From the NCBI RefSeq assembly GCF_900583165.1, contig NZ_UTKY01000016.1, positions 124,001 to 188,000 of the forward strand: 64,000 bases of DNA, in the 5' to 3' direction. Within the stretch, counting starts at the first letter, position 1. Each line of letters starts with the position of its first letter. The notes beneath the pieces are model-generated. The model made no database searches. It was given only the letters and a program-made list of their open reading frames with translations, and was not told the origin of the DNA. Source of the stretch: Pseudomonas viridiflava. GTDB taxonomy: Bacteria > Pseudomonadota > Gammaproteobacteria > Pseudomonadales > Pseudomonadaceae. The position numbers and the translations under genes were made by a program. Positions 35,329 through 43,811 of the stretch are shown here, piece after piece.

Positions 35329-35940
35329 TTGGAACGTATAGCGGTCATCGACTTTGAAACCACTGGCATTACCCCGAGCAGCCACTGTCGCGCCACCGAA
35401 ATCGCCGTGGTCATCCTCGAACGTGGCCAGATCGTGGACCGCTACCAGAGCCTGATGAAAACCGGCGTGCACGTGCCCGGTTTCATCGAACAACTCACCG
35501 GTATCAGCAACGCCATGCTGCGCAGCGCGCCACCGGCTGAGCGGGTAATGAATGAGGTCAACGAGTTCGTCGGCACCACGCCGCTGCTAGCGCACAACGC
35601 CGCGTTCGACCAGAAGTTCTGGGACTTCGAACTGGGCCTGATCCGTCGCACCCGCCTGCAAAAATTCGCCTGTTCGTTGTTACTGGCGCGACGCTTGATG
35701 CCTTCGGCGCCCAACCACAAACTCGGCACGCTGAACACCTTTGCCCAACTGCCCCACACCGGCAAGGCTCACCGGGCGATGGCGGATGCGGAAATGGCGG
35801 CCAACCTGACCGCCCACCTGGCGCAAGAACTGCGCGGTACCCACGGCTTGCGCGAACTGTCCCATGACTTGCTGTGCACCTTGCAGAAAGTGCCGGCGGC
35901 GAAGATCAACGAACACCTCAAGAAACATCGCGGGTTCTGA
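35329..35940 (+). CDS. DEDDh-family 3'-5' exonuclease
   Basis: 203-aa exonuclease of the DnaQ/RNase T fold. Seen: ExoI motif VIDFETTG (Asp, Glu), ExoII LLAHNAAFDQKFWD (Asp), ExoIII HRAMADAEM (His and Asp five residues apart). Most like the stand-alone PolC/epsilon-like exonucleases. A TTG start at 35329 (reads as MERIAVIDFE) is chosen since no ATG lies before ExoI; GGAG is 11 bp upstream. Likely acts on DNA or RNA 3' ends; pairing with the NYN nuclease hints at an RNA-processing role, which is inference. Confidence 0.87.
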   Translation: MERIAVIDFETTGITPSSHCRATEIAVVILERGQIVDRYQSLMKTGVHVPGFIEQLTGISNAMLRSAPPAERVMNEVNEFVGTTPLLAHNAAFDQKFWDFELGLIRRTRLQKFACSLLLARRLMPSAPNHKLGTLNTFAQLPHTGKAHRAMADAEMAANLTAHLAQELRGTHGLRELSHDLLCTLQKVPAAKINEHLKKHRGF

Positions 35941-35973
35941 GCCCGAGCCCGCATTCAAGAATGATAAAGCTCT

Positions 35974-36068
35974 AAATGTGGGAGGGGGCTTGCCCCCGAT
36001 AGCGGTGGATCAGTCAGCTCATCTTTAGCTGACACACTGCCATCGGGGGCAAGCCCCCTCCCACATTT
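35974..36068. repeat. REPIN (family 1)
   Basis: AAATGTGGGAGGGGGCTTGC ... GCAAGCCCCCTCCCACATTT with TAGCGGTGGATCAG and CTGACACACTGCCA flanking the arms. Between the convergent exonuclease and Lrp genes. Confidence 0.93.
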
Positions 36069-36111
36069 GACCGCGTTGTTGATGCCCTACGCGGTCCCCG
36101 ATGGTGGCGGG

Positions 36112-36573
36112 TCAGTTGCCACTTTTGCCATTGGCCTCCAACTGCCCCAACGGCACCCGCCGCTCTATCGCACTCGACAAGATAATCGAGGTTTTACTGA
36201 ACCCAAACTTCGCCACCCGGTTAATCAGGTCTTCCAACTCCGGCATCGAGCCCACCGCCGCCTGCATGATCACGCACGGGTCGCCGGTCACTCGGTGGCA
36301 CTCGGTCAGCTCAGGGATCTGCGCCAGTGCGTCGTAAGTCTTTTGGCTGCCATGATTGGTCAGGCGCAGTTCAATCACGCATTGGATCGGCAAGCCCACT
36401 TTGGACAGGTCCACCTTGGCCTGATACCCGGTGATTACCCCGCTGGCTTCCAGCTTGGCAACACGCTCCGCCACGGCCGGGGCCGAGAGGTTTACCGTGC
36501 GCGCCAATTGGGCGAAAGACGCGCGGCCATCTTCGAGCAGGGCGCTGAGGAGCATGCGGTCGTATTTGTCCAT
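36112..36573 (-). CDS. Lrp/AsnC-family regulator, divergent from an EamA exporter
   Basis: 153-aa regulator. Seen: N-terminal winged HTH (DKYDRMLLSALLEDGRASFA, LARTVNLSAPAVAERVAKLE) and a RAM domain (about 65-140) with CHRVTGDPCVIMQAAVGSM. ATG 36573 chosen since the family starts just before the DxxD helix; a longer frame at 36609 is rejected. It is divergent from an EamA-family transporter over a 160-bp spacer with a strong dyad at 36603-36636. That arrangement is typical of regulators controlling an amino acid or metabolite exporter. Confidence 0.92.
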   Translation of the reverse strand: MDKYDRMLLSALLEDGRASFAQLARTVNLSAPAVAERVAKLEASGVITGYQAKVDLSKVGLPIQCVIELRLTNHGSQKTYDALAQIPELTECHRVTGDPCVIMQAAVGSMPELEDLINRVAKFGFSKTSIILSSAIERRVPLGQLEANGKSGN

Positions 36574-36602
36574 GATAAGGCTCCAGTTGCACGTGGCTTT
36601 CG

Positions 36603-36636
36603 AAAGCACGGTTTATAGCCTTCATAACCATGCTTT
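36603..36636. promoter_or_regulatory. Candidate Lrp operator dyad
   Basis: AAAGCACGGTT (36603-36613) and AACCATGCTTT (36626-36636) are 11-bp inverted arms with one mismatch and a 12-base centre. A perfect palindrome GTTTAAAC (36653-36660) follows. Both lie between the divergent Lrp and EamA genes. Confidence 0.5.
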
Positions 36637-36733
36637 GAAAAGTGTATGGGCGGTTTAAACAGGTTTTGTAACTTATGTTTAATCGCCTGCCTTTTTAGAA
36701 TAAGCATCCCTTCTCCTGCCATAGAGCCACCCA

Positions 36734-37630
36734 ATGCCTGGCCCAAGTCGTTTTCCCTTACCGTTGATCGCCGCCTTTTTTGCGCTGTATGTGATTTGGG
36801 GTTCCACCTACCTCGTGATCCGTATTGGCGTGGAGTACTGGCCGCCGCTGATGTTGGGGGGGATTCGTTTTCTGGCGGCAGGGGCGGTGATGTACGGCTA
36901 TTTGCGCTGGCGCGGGGTGCCCGCGCCGACGTGGGTGCAGTGGAAGGCGGCGGCCAAGATCGGCATTTTGTTGCTGACCTTTGGTAATGGCGCGGTGACG
37001 TTGGCCGAGCATTCCGGCGTGTCTTCGGGTGTGGCCGCGCTGGCGGTGGCGACTGTGCCGTTGTTCACTTTGCTCTGCGGCTATTTTTGGGGCGCGCGTA
37101 ATACGCGTCTGGAATGGGCGGGCGTGATTTTGGGGATGATCGGCATTGCCATGCTGAACATGGGCAGCACCTTGCAATCGAGCCCGACCGGCGCGGCCTT
37201 ACTGTTGTTCGCCGCGGCTTCGTGGGCGTTCGGTTCGGTGTGGAGCCGACGCTTGCCGCTGCCCCAGGGCGCCATGGCCAGTGCCGCCGAAATGCTGGTG
37301 GCCGGCGTGACATTATTGATCGGCAGCGCGCTGACCGGTGAACGCCTGCACGCCATGCCGCCGGTAGAGGGCTGGCTGGCCCTGGCCTATTTGGCGGTGT
37401 TCGGCTCTATCATCGCCTTCAACGCCTACATGTACCTGCTCAAGCACGTACGCCCGGCGGCGGCGACCAGTTATGCCTACGTCAACCCAGCGGTTGCCGT
37501 GTTACTGGGGATCGTATTCGTTGGCGAAACCATCGGTATGGAAGAAGCCCTGGCGATGCTGGTGATCATCAGCGCGGTGCTGTTGATCAGCCTGCCCCAG
37601 TGGCGCAAGCCGAAGCCGGAAATAAGGTAA
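36734..37630 (+). CDS. EamA-family drug/metabolite exporter (YedA-like)
   Basis: 298-aa inner-membrane transporter with ten predicted helices formed by two EamA repeats (about 10-140 and 150-290). Seen: FALYVIWGSTYLVIRIGVEY, RFLAAGAVM, a second repeat with LLLFAAASWAFGSVWSRR and YAYVNPAVAVLLGIVFVGE. Resembles YedA/RhtA-like exporters. The divergent Lrp regulator suggests that an amino acid or related compound is exported. ATG 36734 follows CACCC without a strong SD. Confidence 0.9.
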   Translation: MPGPSRFPLPLIAAFFALYVIWGSTYLVIRIGVEYWPPLMLGGIRFLAAGAVMYGYLRWRGVPAPTWVQWKAAAKIGILLLTFGNGAVTLAEHSGVSSGVAALAVATVPLFTLLCGYFWGARNTRLEWAGVILGMIGIAMLNMGSTLQSSPTGAALLLFAAASWAFGSVWSRRLPLPQGAMASAAEMLVAGVTLLIGSALTGERLHAMPPVEGWLALAYLAVFGSIIAFNAYMYLLKHVRPAAATSYAYVNPAVAVLLGIVFVGETIGMEEALAMLVIISAVLLISLPQWRKPKPEIR

Positions 37631-37678
37631 ACTGCGGCCCATTGCGTTTCTTGCGCTGAATTTTCCTACGGTAAACAC

Positions 37679-39013
37679 ATGACTTTCGCCTCCCTTGGCC
37701 TGATCGAACCCTTGCTGCGCGCCCTTGAGACGCTTGGCTACCAGACCCCGACGCCGGTGCAGGCGCAAGCCATTCCGGCGGTGCTGGCCGGTCGCGACCT
37801 GATGGCTGCGGCCCAGACCGGCACCGGCAAGACCGCCGGTTTCGCCCTACCGCTGCTGCAGCTGCTGACCATGGAAGGGCCGAAAGTCGCCGCCAACTCG
37901 GCGCGTGCGCTGATCCTGTGCCCGACCCGCGAGCTGGCCGAGCAGGTACACGCCAGCGTCGCCGAGTACGCGCAAAACCTGCCGCTCACCACCTATGCGG
38001 TATACGGCGGCGTGAGCATCAACCCGCAGATGATGAAGCTGCGCAAGGGCGTCGACATTCTGGTCGCCACGCCGGGCCGGCTGATCGACCTGTTCCGCCA
38101 GAACGCGCTAAAGCTCAATCAGCTGCAAACCCTGGTGCTGGACGAAGCCGACCGCATGCTCGACCTGGGCTTCTCCGAAGAGTTGGCGAACATCTACCGC
38201 ATGCTGCCGAAAAAGCGCCAGACGCTGCTGTTTTCCGCGACCTTCTCCGATGATATCCGCCTGCTCGCCGGGCAGATGCTCAACGACCCGCTGAGCATCG
38301 AAGTCAGCCCGCGCAACGTGGCGGCCAACACGGTGAAGCAATGGGTGGTGCCGGTAGACAAGAAGCGCAAGCCAGAGCTGTTTGTGCACCTGATGCGCAA
38401 AGGTCGCTGGAAGCAGGTGCTGGTGTTCGCCAAGACCCGTAACGGCGTAGATGCGCTGGTGGATAAATTGCAGGGCCTGGGCATCAATGCCGATGGCATC
38501 CATGGCGACAAACCGCAAGCTACGCGCCAGCGTGCGCTGGACCGTTTCAAGTCGAGCGATGTGCAGATCCTGGTCGCCACCGACGTGGCCGCCCGTGGCC
38601 TGGATATCGAAGACCTGCCGCTGGTGGTCAACTTTGACCTGCCAATCGTTGCAGAGGATTACATCCACCGTATCGGCCGTACCGGTCGTGCGGGCAACAC
38701 CGGTGAGGCGATTTCCCTGGTGTGTGCCGACGAAGTGAACATGCTGTCGGCCATCGAGATGTTGACGCGTCAGACCTTGACTCGCCACATGGAGCAGGAT
38801 TTCGAACCGGAACACCGCGTGCCCGATACCGATGCCAGCGGGCAAGTGGTGAAGAAGCCGAAAAAACCGAAGAAGCCTAAGGCGTCCGGTGGTGGCGGTA
38901 AGCGCAACCTGGGCAAGTGGGTGGACAGTGGGGAGGTTGCGCCGGCGGAGCCTTCGATCAAACCGGTACGCAAGGTGCCGGTGTTTAATACTGGGCCGCG
39001 TAAGAAGAAGTGA
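37679..39013 (+). CDS. rhlE: DEAD-box RNA helicase RhlE
   Basis: 444-aa ATP-dependent RNA helicase involved in RNA turnover and ribosome assembly. Seen: Q motif (TFASLGL, YQTPTPVQAQAIP), AQTGTGKT, CPTRELAEQV, TPGRLIDL, LDEADRMLDLGF, SATFSD, TDVAARGLDIEDLP and HRIGRTGRAG. The C-terminal tail (about 380-444) is Lys/Pro-rich (KKPKKPKKPKASGGGGKRN), typical of RhlE, and probably RNA-binding. 48 bp downstream of the EamA gene. Confidence 0.93.
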   Translation: MTFASLGLIEPLLRALETLGYQTPTPVQAQAIPAVLAGRDLMAAAQTGTGKTAGFALPLLQLLTMEGPKVAANSARALILCPTRELAEQVHASVAEYAQNLPLTTYAVYGGVSINPQMMKLRKGVDILVATPGRLIDLFRQNALKLNQLQTLVLDEADRMLDLGFSEELANIYRMLPKKRQTLLFSATFSDDIRLLAGQMLNDPLSIEVSPRNVAANTVKQWVVPVDKKRKPELFVHLMRKGRWKQVLVFAKTRNGVDALVDKLQGLGINADGIHGDKPQATRQRALDRFKSSDVQILVATDVAARGLDIEDLPLVVNFDLPIVAEDYIHRIGRTGRAGNTGEAISLVCADEVNMLSAIEMLTRQTLTRHMEQDFEPEHRVPDTDASGQVVKKPKKPKKPKASGGGGKRNLGKWVDSGEVAPAEPSIKPVRKVPVFNTGPRKKK

Positions 39014-39035
39014 TTTTGCGGTGTAGCTGATGGCC

Positions 39036-39112
39036 TCATCGGGGGCAAGCCCCCTCCCACATTTGAAGGTATTCACAAATTAAGTGTGGGAGGGGGCTTG
39101 CCCCCGATGGCA
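39036..39112. repeat. Outward-facing REP pair (family 1)
   Basis: Unlike the other loci the two REP arms are arranged tail to tail: ATCGGGGGCAAGCCCCCT... first, then a ~20-base AT-rich centre, then GTGTGGGAGGGGGCTTGCCC. Between convergent rhlE and the flavoprotein gene. Confidence 0.88.
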
Positions 39113-39133
39113 GCCTTGAATTCAACAAAGATC

Positions 39134-40360
39134 TCAGCCCTTAAGCCACTCCACCATCCCCCGCCCAGCCGCCCGCCCGCTGGCAAAACACCCGGTCAGC
39201 AAGTAGCCCCCCGTCGGCGCCTCCCAATCCAGCATCTCCCCCGCACAAAACACCCCCGGCAATTGCTTGAGCATCAAGCGTTCATCCAGCGCCTCAAACG
39301 GCACGCCGCCAGCGGTGCTGATCGCCTCATCAATCGGCCGGGTTTTCACTAGGGTCAGGGGCAGCGCTTTGATATCCACAGCCAGTTGCGCGGGATCGTT
39401 GAAGTGTTCAGCAGGCGCCAGCTCACGCAACAGTGCCGCCTTAACCCCATCCAACCCCAGCTGACCGTGCAAGTGCTTGCTCATCGAGCGCGAGCCACGG
39501 GGTTTGGCCAGCGCCGCCTGAATCTTGTCCACAGGCTTGCTCGGCAACAGGTCGATATGCACGGTGGCCGAGCCATGGCGATTGATCGCTTCCCTGATCG
39601 GCGCCGACAGCGCGTAGATCAGGCTGCCTTCGATACCGGTGGCAGTGATCACGCATTCGCCCAGGCGAGGTTTGTCATCGCCCAGACCGATCGCAGCATT
39701 TTTTAGCGGGGCACCGGCGAATTTGCTGACCATCAATTCACTCCAGCCCGACACCTCAAAGCCACAGTTGCTCGGTTGCAGCGGGACATAGGGCACGCCT
39801 TGGTCTTCCAGTAACTTGAGCCAGGCGCCGTCAGAGCCCAGGCGCGACCAGCTGCCGCCGCCGAGCGCGAGCAGCACGGCATTGCTGTGCACGGTTTTTC
39901 CGCCTTCGGGGCTGTGGATAAGTAAATCCCCCTCGGCATTCCACCCGGTCCATCGGTGGCGGGTGTGGATAACCACGCCCTGGTCCCGCAGGCGCTTGAG
40001 CCAGGCACGCAGCAGGGGGGCGGCTTTCATATCCGTAGGAAACACACGGCCAGAAGTGCCGATAAAGGTTTCGATACCCAGGCCATGTATCCATTCGCAC
40101 AAGGCATCGGCATCAAAGCCCCGCAGCAATGGCGCCATGTGCGGTGCGCGTTCGGCATAGCGCGATACAAAGGCCGGGTAAGCTTCGGAGTGAGTGATGT
40201 TCATGCCGCCCACGCCCGCTAGCAGGAACTTGCGCCCCACCGATGGCATGCCGTCGTACAGGTCCACCCGCACGCCCGCCTGGCTCAAGACTTCGGCGGC
40301 CATCAGCCCGGCGGGGCCGCCGCCGATAATGGAGACGTGGTGAGGTGTGGTCTGGGGCAT
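39134..40360 (-). CDS. TIGR03862-type FAD-dependent flavoprotein (BaiN/HI0933 family)
   Basis: 408-aa FAD protein of the HI0933/BaiN group. Seen: N-terminal dinucleotide-binding motif IIGGGPAGLMAAEVLSQAG (about 9-27), GVGGMNITHSE, a middle domain with HTRHRWTGWN and LALGGGSWSRLGSDG, and the C-terminal FAD motif GVFCAGEMLDWEAPTGGYLL. Family members bind FAD; their physiological reaction is unknown in most bacteria. It stands alone, convergent with rhlE. Confidence 0.88.
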   Translation of the reverse strand: MPQTTPHHVSIIGGGPAGLMAAEVLSQAGVRVDLYDGMPSVGRKFLLAGVGGMNITHSEAYPAFVSRYAERAPHMAPLLRGFDADALCEWIHGLGIETFIGTSGRVFPTDMKAAPLLRAWLKRLRDQGVVIHTRHRWTGWNAEGDLLIHSPEGGKTVHSNAVLLALGGGSWSRLGSDGAWLKLLEDQGVPYVPLQPSNCGFEVSGWSELMVSKFAGAPLKNAAIGLGDDKPRLGECVITATGIEGSLIYALSAPIREAINRHGSATVHIDLLPSKPVDKIQAALAKPRGSRSMSKHLHGQLGLDGVKAALLRELAPAEHFNDPAQLAVDIKALPLTLVKTRPIDEAISTAGGVPFEALDERLMLKQLPGVFCAGEMLDWEAPTGGYLLTGCFASGRAAGRGMVEWLKG

Positions 40361-40486
40361 GGCGAGGGCTACGGTCGAATAAACAGGGCGAGCATTCTAC
40401 CCGACGACAGCGCAAACGCCTGATCAAAAAACGTACAGCTTTCTGTAAGCCATGTAGCGCTTAGCTCTTGGACGCTTACGCTCAAG

Positions 40487-40530
40487 TTATCCACAGGCCG
40501 TTCCACAGGCATTGTGGGTAACACCCACAA
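40487..40530. promoter_or_regulatory. DnaA-box match followed by a perfect palindrome
   Basis: TTATCCACA (40487-40495) matches the DnaA box consensus. 16 bp later TTGTGGGT AAC ACCCACAA (40512-40530) is a perfect 8-bp dyad. They lie in the 171-bp spacer between the deacetylase stop and the flavoprotein start. Confidence 0.4.
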
Positions 40531-40531
40531 C

Positions 40532-41452
40532 TCAATGACACCCTGATGAAGTCCACACCCGCTGTGCGCTGTGATGCAGGATGCCATGGCGGCGGGCGAG
40601 GGCCGGGCGGTCTTTGCTGTAGCCGCCGCCGATCACGCCCATCACCGGGATATCGCGGCCCAGGCAGTGGCGCATCACGCTTTCGTCGCGGTCGGCCACG
40701 CCTTGGTCTGTCAGCTTGAGGTAGCCGAGGGCGTCATCTTTATGCACATCGACGCCGGCGTCGTACAACACCAGGTCGGGCTGGTAGAGCGGCAGCAGGT
40801 AGTTGAGCGCATCGTCCACCACCTTGAGGTAGTCGGCGTCGCCCATGCCCATGGGCAGTGGAATGTCCCAGTCGCTTTGGGCCTTGCGGGCCGGGAAGTT
40901 TTTTTCGCAGTGCAGTGACACGGTGATGGCGTCCGGCGTGTCGTGCAGGATGCGTGCGGTGCCGTCGCCCTGGTGCACGTCGCAGTCGAAAATCAGCACG
41001 CGGTTGACCCGGCCGCTGGCCAGCAGGTAATGGCTGATCACCGCGAGGTCATTGAAGATGCAAAAGCCGGCCGGGTAATCGTAGTGAGCATGGTGGGTAC
41101 CGCCGGCCAAATGGCAGGCCAGGCCATGTTCCAGCGCAAGCTCTGCGGCCAGGATCGAGCCGCCCACCGCACGTACGGTGCGTCGGGCCAGGGCTTCATT
41201 CCACGGCAAGCCGAGGCGGCGCTGGTCTTCGCGGGACAATTCACCGCCCATGTAGCGCTCGATGTAGCCGGGGTCGTGAGCCAGGGCCAGAATCTCGGGC
41301 GGGCACAGTGCCGGGCGCAGCAGTTGGCTGTCTTCGGTTAGCCCGCTGGACACCAAGTGGTCACGCAACAGGCGGAACTTGTCCATGGGGAAGCGATGGT
41401 CCGCCGGGAACTCAGGGCTGTAGTCATCGTGGTAGATCAGTGGCAAAGGCAT
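40532..41452 (-). CDS. Histone-deacetylase-superfamily (acetoin utilisation/HDAC-like) hydrolase
   Basis: 306-aa zinc deacylase of the HDAC/AcuC/APAH superfamily. Seen: GGTHHAHYDYPAGFCIFND (active-site His pair), FDCDVHQGDGTA (zinc ligands Asp and His) and LYDAGVDVH (zinc Asp). Its active site is complete. Substrates in bacteria include acetylpolyamines and protein acetyl-lysine; the exact one here is unknown. ATG 41452 selected because the longer frame adds a non-conserved basic segment. Confidence 0.9.
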   Translation of the reverse strand: MPLPLIYHDDYSPEFPADHRFPMDKFRLLRDHLVSSGLTEDSQLLRPALCPPEILALAHDPGYIERYMGGELSREDQRRLGLPWNEALARRTVRAVGGSILAAELALEHGLACHLAGGTHHAHYDYPAGFCIFNDLAVISHYLLASGRVNRVLIFDCDVHQGDGTARILHDTPDAITVSLHCEKNFPARKAQSDWDIPLPMGMGDADYLKVVDDALNYLLPLYQPDLVLYDAGVDVHKDDALGYLKLTDQGVADRDESVMRHCLGRDIPVMGVIGGGYSKDRPALARRHGILHHSAQRVWTSSGCH

Positions 41453-41527
41453 GGGATTTTCTGACGGGAACCTGCGACGCATCTTACCCGCGTTGTACAC
41501 TCACGCACATGGCAAGGGGAGGGGACC

Positions 41528-42097
41528 ATGGAGCCGATACTGGAACTGGAAAGCGCACGCCTGGTGCTGCGCCAATGGCGCGACAGCGACCTGCCGGAGT
41601 TTGCACGCATGTGCGCCGACCCGCAGGTGATGCGCTATTTCCCGGATACACTGAGCCACCTGCAAAGCGCTGCGCTGATCGGGCGTATTCGCGGCCACTT
41701 TGCCGAATATGGCTTTGGCCTGTGGGCCTTGCAGCGCAAGGATACAGGCGAGTTCATCGGGCTCACCGGGCTGCTCAATGTCAGCTTTGACGCGGCGTTC
41801 ACCCCGGCGGTCGAGATCGGCTGGCGCCTGGCTCGTGAGCATTGGGGCCTGGGTTACGCGAGCGAGGCGGCCTGGACCGCTTTGCGCGCAGGGTTCGATC
41901 GGTTGCAACTGGATGAAATTGTCGCCTTCACCACCGAGGCCAATCTGCCATCACAAAAAGTCATGCAGGCCATCGGTATGCATTACGATCCCCAGGCAGA
42001 TTTTGAACACCCCAAGGTCGCAGCTGATGATCCGCTGCGCCATCATGTTTTGTATCGCATCACCCGCGCCCAATGGTTGGACACGCTGCACGGGTAG
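41528..42097 (+). CDS. GNAT-family N-acetyltransferase (RimJ/RimL type)
   Basis: 189-aa acetyltransferase. Seen: ESARLVLRQWRDSDLPEFAR, VMRYFPDTLS, the acetyl-CoA-binding region IGWRLAREHWGLGYASEA and EANLPSQKVMQAIGM, the typical order of RimJ-like enzymes. Substrate unknown. The stop codon TAG (42095-42097) is made of the first bases of the adjacent family 2 REP (TAGGAGCGAGC), which suggests that repeat insertion may have set the C-terminus. Preceded by GGGGAGGGGACC as RBS. Confidence 0.87.
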   Translation: MEPILELESARLVLRQWRDSDLPEFARMCADPQVMRYFPDTLSHLQSAALIGRIRGHFAEYGFGLWALQRKDTGEFIGLTGLLNVSFDAAFTPAVEIGWRLAREHWGLGYASEAAWTALRAGFDRLQLDEIVAFTTEANLPSQKVMQAIGMHYDPQADFEHPKVAADDPLRHHVLYRITRAQWLDTLHG

Positions 42098-42192
42098 GAG
42101 CGAGCTTGCTCGCGAAGAGCTCAAGGGCCCCACGTTAAACCTGGCGCCCCGCGTTATCGTTGACGACTTTCGCGAGCAAGCTCGCTTCTACA
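42094..42192. repeat. REP pair (family 2)
   Basis: GTAGGAGCGAGCTTGCTCGC ... GCGAGCAAGCTCGCTTCTAC; one mismatch in the right arm. It overlaps the stop codon of the GNAT gene and ends 32 bp before tesB. Confidence 0.92.
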
Positions 42193-42224
42193 GTAAAAAC
42201 TGTTTTGCTCTGAGGAGAGTTTGA

Positions 42225-43094
42225 ATGAGCCAAGTATTGGAAGATCTGGTTGACCTGCTGACCCTGGAGCCGATCGAGGAAAACCTCTTTCGCGGCCGCA
42301 GCCAGGACCTGGGTTTTCGCCAACTGTTCGGCGGCCAGGTGCTTGGCCAGTCGCTGTCGGCCGCCAGCCAGACCGTAGAAGAAGCGCGGCATGTGCATTC
42401 CCTGCATGGTTATTTCCTGCGCCCTGGCGATGCTGCATTGCCAGTGGTGTATTCGGTGGACCGCGTGCGTGACGGCGGCAGTTTCAGCACGCGCCGCGTC
42501 ACGGCGATCCAGAAAGGCCACCCGATCTTCACCTGCACTACGTCGTTTCAATACGACGAGCAAGGGTTTGACCACCAGACCACCATGCCCGTGGTGGTCG
42601 GCCCGGAAAACCTGCCGTCGGAGCTGGAACTGACCCAGCAGCGCGCACACCTGATCCCCGAGCATATGCGCGACAAGCTGCTGTGCCCCAAGCCGATCGA
42701 AGTGCGCCCGGTCACCGAGAAAGACCCGTTTAACCCGCAGCCTTCCGACCCGGTCAAGTACGTGTGGTTTCGTGCTGACGGCGCGTTGGCCGACACGCCT
42801 GCGTTGCATAAGTACCTGCTGGCCTACGCCTCGGATTTCGGCTTGTTGACGACCTCGCTGCTGCCCCACGGCAAGACCGTGTGGCAGAAAGACATGCAGG
42901 TCGCGAGCCTTGATCATGCGCTGTGGTTCCATGCCGACCTGCGCGCCGATGACTGGTTGCTGTACGCCATGGACAGCCCGTGGGCCGGCAATTCCCGCGG
43001 GTTTTCCCGTGGCAGCGTGTACAACCGCGCCGGCCAGTTGGTGGCCTCGGTGACTCAGGAAGGCTTGATCCGTCATCGCAAGGATTGGGCATGA
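42225..43094 (+). CDS. tesB: Acyl-CoA thioesterase II
   Basis: 289-aa double-hotdog thioesterase that hydrolyses medium- and long-chain acyl-CoAs. Seen: N-terminal hotdog with LFRGRSQDLGFRQLFGGQVL and SLHGYFLRPGD, RDGGSFSTRRVTAIQ, and the C-terminal hotdog with LDHALWFH (Asp of the Asp-Thr/Ser-Gln triad) and VASVTQEGLIR (Gln). Usual length. Overlaps the next gene by 4 bp (ATGA). RBS GAGGAG. Confidence 0.96.
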   Translation: MSQVLEDLVDLLTLEPIEENLFRGRSQDLGFRQLFGGQVLGQSLSAASQTVEEARHVHSLHGYFLRPGDAALPVVYSVDRVRDGGSFSTRRVTAIQKGHPIFTCTTSFQYDEQGFDHQTTMPVVVGPENLPSELELTQQRAHLIPEHMRDKLLCPKPIEVRPVTEKDPFNPQPSDPVKYVWFRADGALADTPALHKYLLAYASDFGLLTTSLLPHGKTVWQKDMQVASLDHALWFHADLRADDWLLYAMDSPWAGNSRGFSRGSVYNRAGQLVASVTQEGLIRHRKDWA

Positions 43095-43690
43095 GCCTCA
43101 CTGACGTTAAGCACTGGGTGTTCGACATGGACGGCACCTTGACGGTGGCCGTGCATGACTTTGCAGCGATTCGCGTGGCGCTGGAAATTCCACCGGAGGA
43201 TGACATCCTCACCCACCTGGCGGCATTGCCGGCGGATGTGGCGGCCGCCAAGCATGCGTGGTTGCTGGCGCATGAGCGCGAGCTGGCGCTGGGCTCGATT
43301 GCCGCCGAAGGCGCGGTGGAGTTGGTGCGGGAGCTGGCCGCACGGGGTTATCGCCTGGGTATCCTGACCCGCAACGCGCGGGAATTGGCCCACGTGACGC
43401 TGCAAGCGATTGGCCTGGCGGACTGCTTTGACATCGAAGATGTGTTGGGGCGTGATGATGCGCAGCCCAAACCTGACCCAGATGGGTTGCTGAAACTGGC
43501 AGCGGCGTGGGATGTGTCGCCGAGCGAGATGGTAATGGTGGGGGATTATCGTTTTGACCTGGATTGCGGCCGGGCGGCGGGGGCGCGGACGGTGTTGGTG
43601 AACTTGCCAGAGAACCCGTGGCCGGAGTTGGCGGATTGGCATGCCAAAGACTGCTCGGTGCTGCGTCGGATGATCCAGCCCAAACAATAG
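43091..43690 (+). CDS. HAD-family phosphatase
   Basis: 199-aa haloacid dehalogenase-like hydrolase of subfamily IA. Seen: motif I VFDMDGTLT, a small cap (about 20-75), motif II LGILTRNAREL, motif III/IV KPDPDGLLKL and MVGDYRFDLDCGRAAG. All catalytic Asp residues are present, so an active phosphatase is expected; substrate unknown. Translational overlap with tesB suggests cotranscription. The longer frame from 42980 is inside tesB and rejected. Confidence 0.9.
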   Translation: MSLTDVKHWVFDMDGTLTVAVHDFAAIRVALEIPPEDDILTHLAALPADVAAAKHAWLLAHERELALGSIAAEGAVELVRELAARGYRLGILTRNARELAHVTLQAIGLADCFDIEDVLGRDDAQPKPDPDGLLKLAAAWDVSPSEMVMVGDYRFDLDCGRAAGARTVLVNLPENPWPELADWHAKDCSVLRRMIQPKQ

Positions 43691-43697
43691 AAATCAC

Positions 43698-43792
43698 ATG
43701 TGGGAGGGGGCTTGCTCCCGATAGCAGTGTGTCAGTCACCAGATGTGTTGGCTGATCCACTGCTATCGGGAGCAAGCCCCCTCCCACATTTT
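43698..43792. repeat. REPIN (family 1, GCTCCCGAT variant)
   Basis: ATGTGGGAGGGGGCTTGCTC ... GAGCAAGCCCCCTCCCACAT with the matched T/A variant in both arms. Between the convergent HAD and hydrolase genes. Confidence 0.93.
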
Positions 43793-43811
43793 GATTGGGT
43801 TTCTTCAGGGG

